A stretch of 31,348 nt of DNA from JBEEMU01 sp043778315 (GTDB lineage: Bacteria > Bacteroidota > Bacteroidia > Chitinophagales > Saprospiraceae), in assembly GCA_043778315.1 (NCBI GenBank), contig JAYWGJ010000180.1:1-31348 (forward strand), in the 5' to 3' direction. The position numbers and the translations under genes were made by a program. This document shows, piece after piece, positions 31,092 through 31,348 of this stretch. The notes under the pieces were generated by a model. The model made no database searches. It saw only the letters and a program-made list of their open reading frames with translations, and had not been told where the DNA came from. Positions within the stretch are counted from its first letter, which is position 1. Each line of letters begins with the position of its first letter.

Positions 31092-31348
31092 TTATTTAAT
31101 CACGGTCACTTTACGACCCATGAACCGACCATCTACTTCTACCACCATGAAGTACGAGCCGCTCGCGAGTTGCGTCGCGTCTATGCGCACGTCCGTGCTA
31201 GTGTTGCGGGTATAGTTTAGGGTTTCGGTAGCGAGGCGTTTGCCAGTATTATCGAAGGTGTGTACCAACACTTTACCATCAAAATTACCGCCGTTGAGGC
31301 GCAACGCGCCGTTGTTTTGTATCGGATTTGGTAGTACCGTTGCGGTCA
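31092..31348 (-). CDS. C-terminal part of a T9SS-secreted protein (sorting domain)
   Basis: Partial gene: the frame runs off the right edge without a start. The 84 residues visible are a type A T9SS C-terminal sorting domain, beginning TATVLPNPIQNNGALRLNGG (the PNP motif), then a beta-sandwich with VLVHTFDNTGKRLATETLN, LASGSYFMVVEVDG and a C-terminus RKVTVIK. Such domains direct secretion by the type IX system and are cleaved afterwards. Nothing can be said of the catalytic or binding part, which lies beyond the window. Confidence 0.93.
   Translation of the reverse strand, partial: TATVLPNPIQNNGALRLNGGNFDGKVLVHTFDNTGKRLATETLNYTRNTSTDVRIDATQLASGSYFMVVEVDGRFMGRKVTVIK

Overview
The window is a chromosomal segment of a Bacteroidota bacterium. 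Four things support this. The promoters carry the Bacteroidota -7 element TAnnTTTG with little Shine-Dalgarno sequence. One gene ends in a type IX secretion (T9SS) sorting domain. There is a TonB receptor followed by an HmuY-type lipoprotein. Several large secreted beta-barrel proteins belong to Bacteroidota-type families. Genus cannot be fixed from the sequence alone. Some starts appear to be TTG or GTG.

Layout. (1) 1-2543: the end of the ribosomal alpha operon, rpsD-rpoA-rplQ, with a strong terminator; a repeat-like sequence sits between rpsD and rpoA. (2) 2544-3334: a gene-poor stretch of nested intergenic repeats (here named A, B and C). (3) 3335-7999: a CcmC/CcsA-type cytochrome c biogenesis protein, rmuC, and the two subunits of a 3-oxoacid CoA-transferase. 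The two CoA-transferase genes, normally adjacent, are separated by a HEPN-type gene (frameshifted here) and a small partner gene with their own promoter. (4) 8068-11010, minus strand: a three-gene secreted unit ending in an M60-like metallopeptidase with a beta-trefoil lectin-like domain. (5) 11011-11524: a very AT-rich spacer full of AATATT-type words. (6) 11525-16025, minus strand: a 1.19-kDa-residue-scale (about 1,190 residue) outer-membrane protein and a smaller beta-barrel protein. (7) 16446-19468: a heme-uptake-like operon, TonB receptor plus HmuY-family lipoprotein, the latter without any histidine. (8) 19500-24525: a TPR protein, a DEDDh exonuclease/GIY-YIG fusion, a lipoprotein and a POT peptide transporter. 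(9) 25223-31091: a large TPR protein, a small membrane protein, and a tandem cluster of secreted proteins that share one signal-peptide sequence and include a truncated duplicate. (10) 31092-31348: the C-terminus of a T9SS-secreted protein, cut by the window edge.

The most interesting material is accessory: dispersed repeats A and B (one B copy appears split by an A copy), the HEPN pair inside the CoA-transferase locus, the histidine-free HmuY homologue, and the duplicated secreted-protein cluster. No rRNA, tRNA, CRISPR array or complete transposase gene was recognised.
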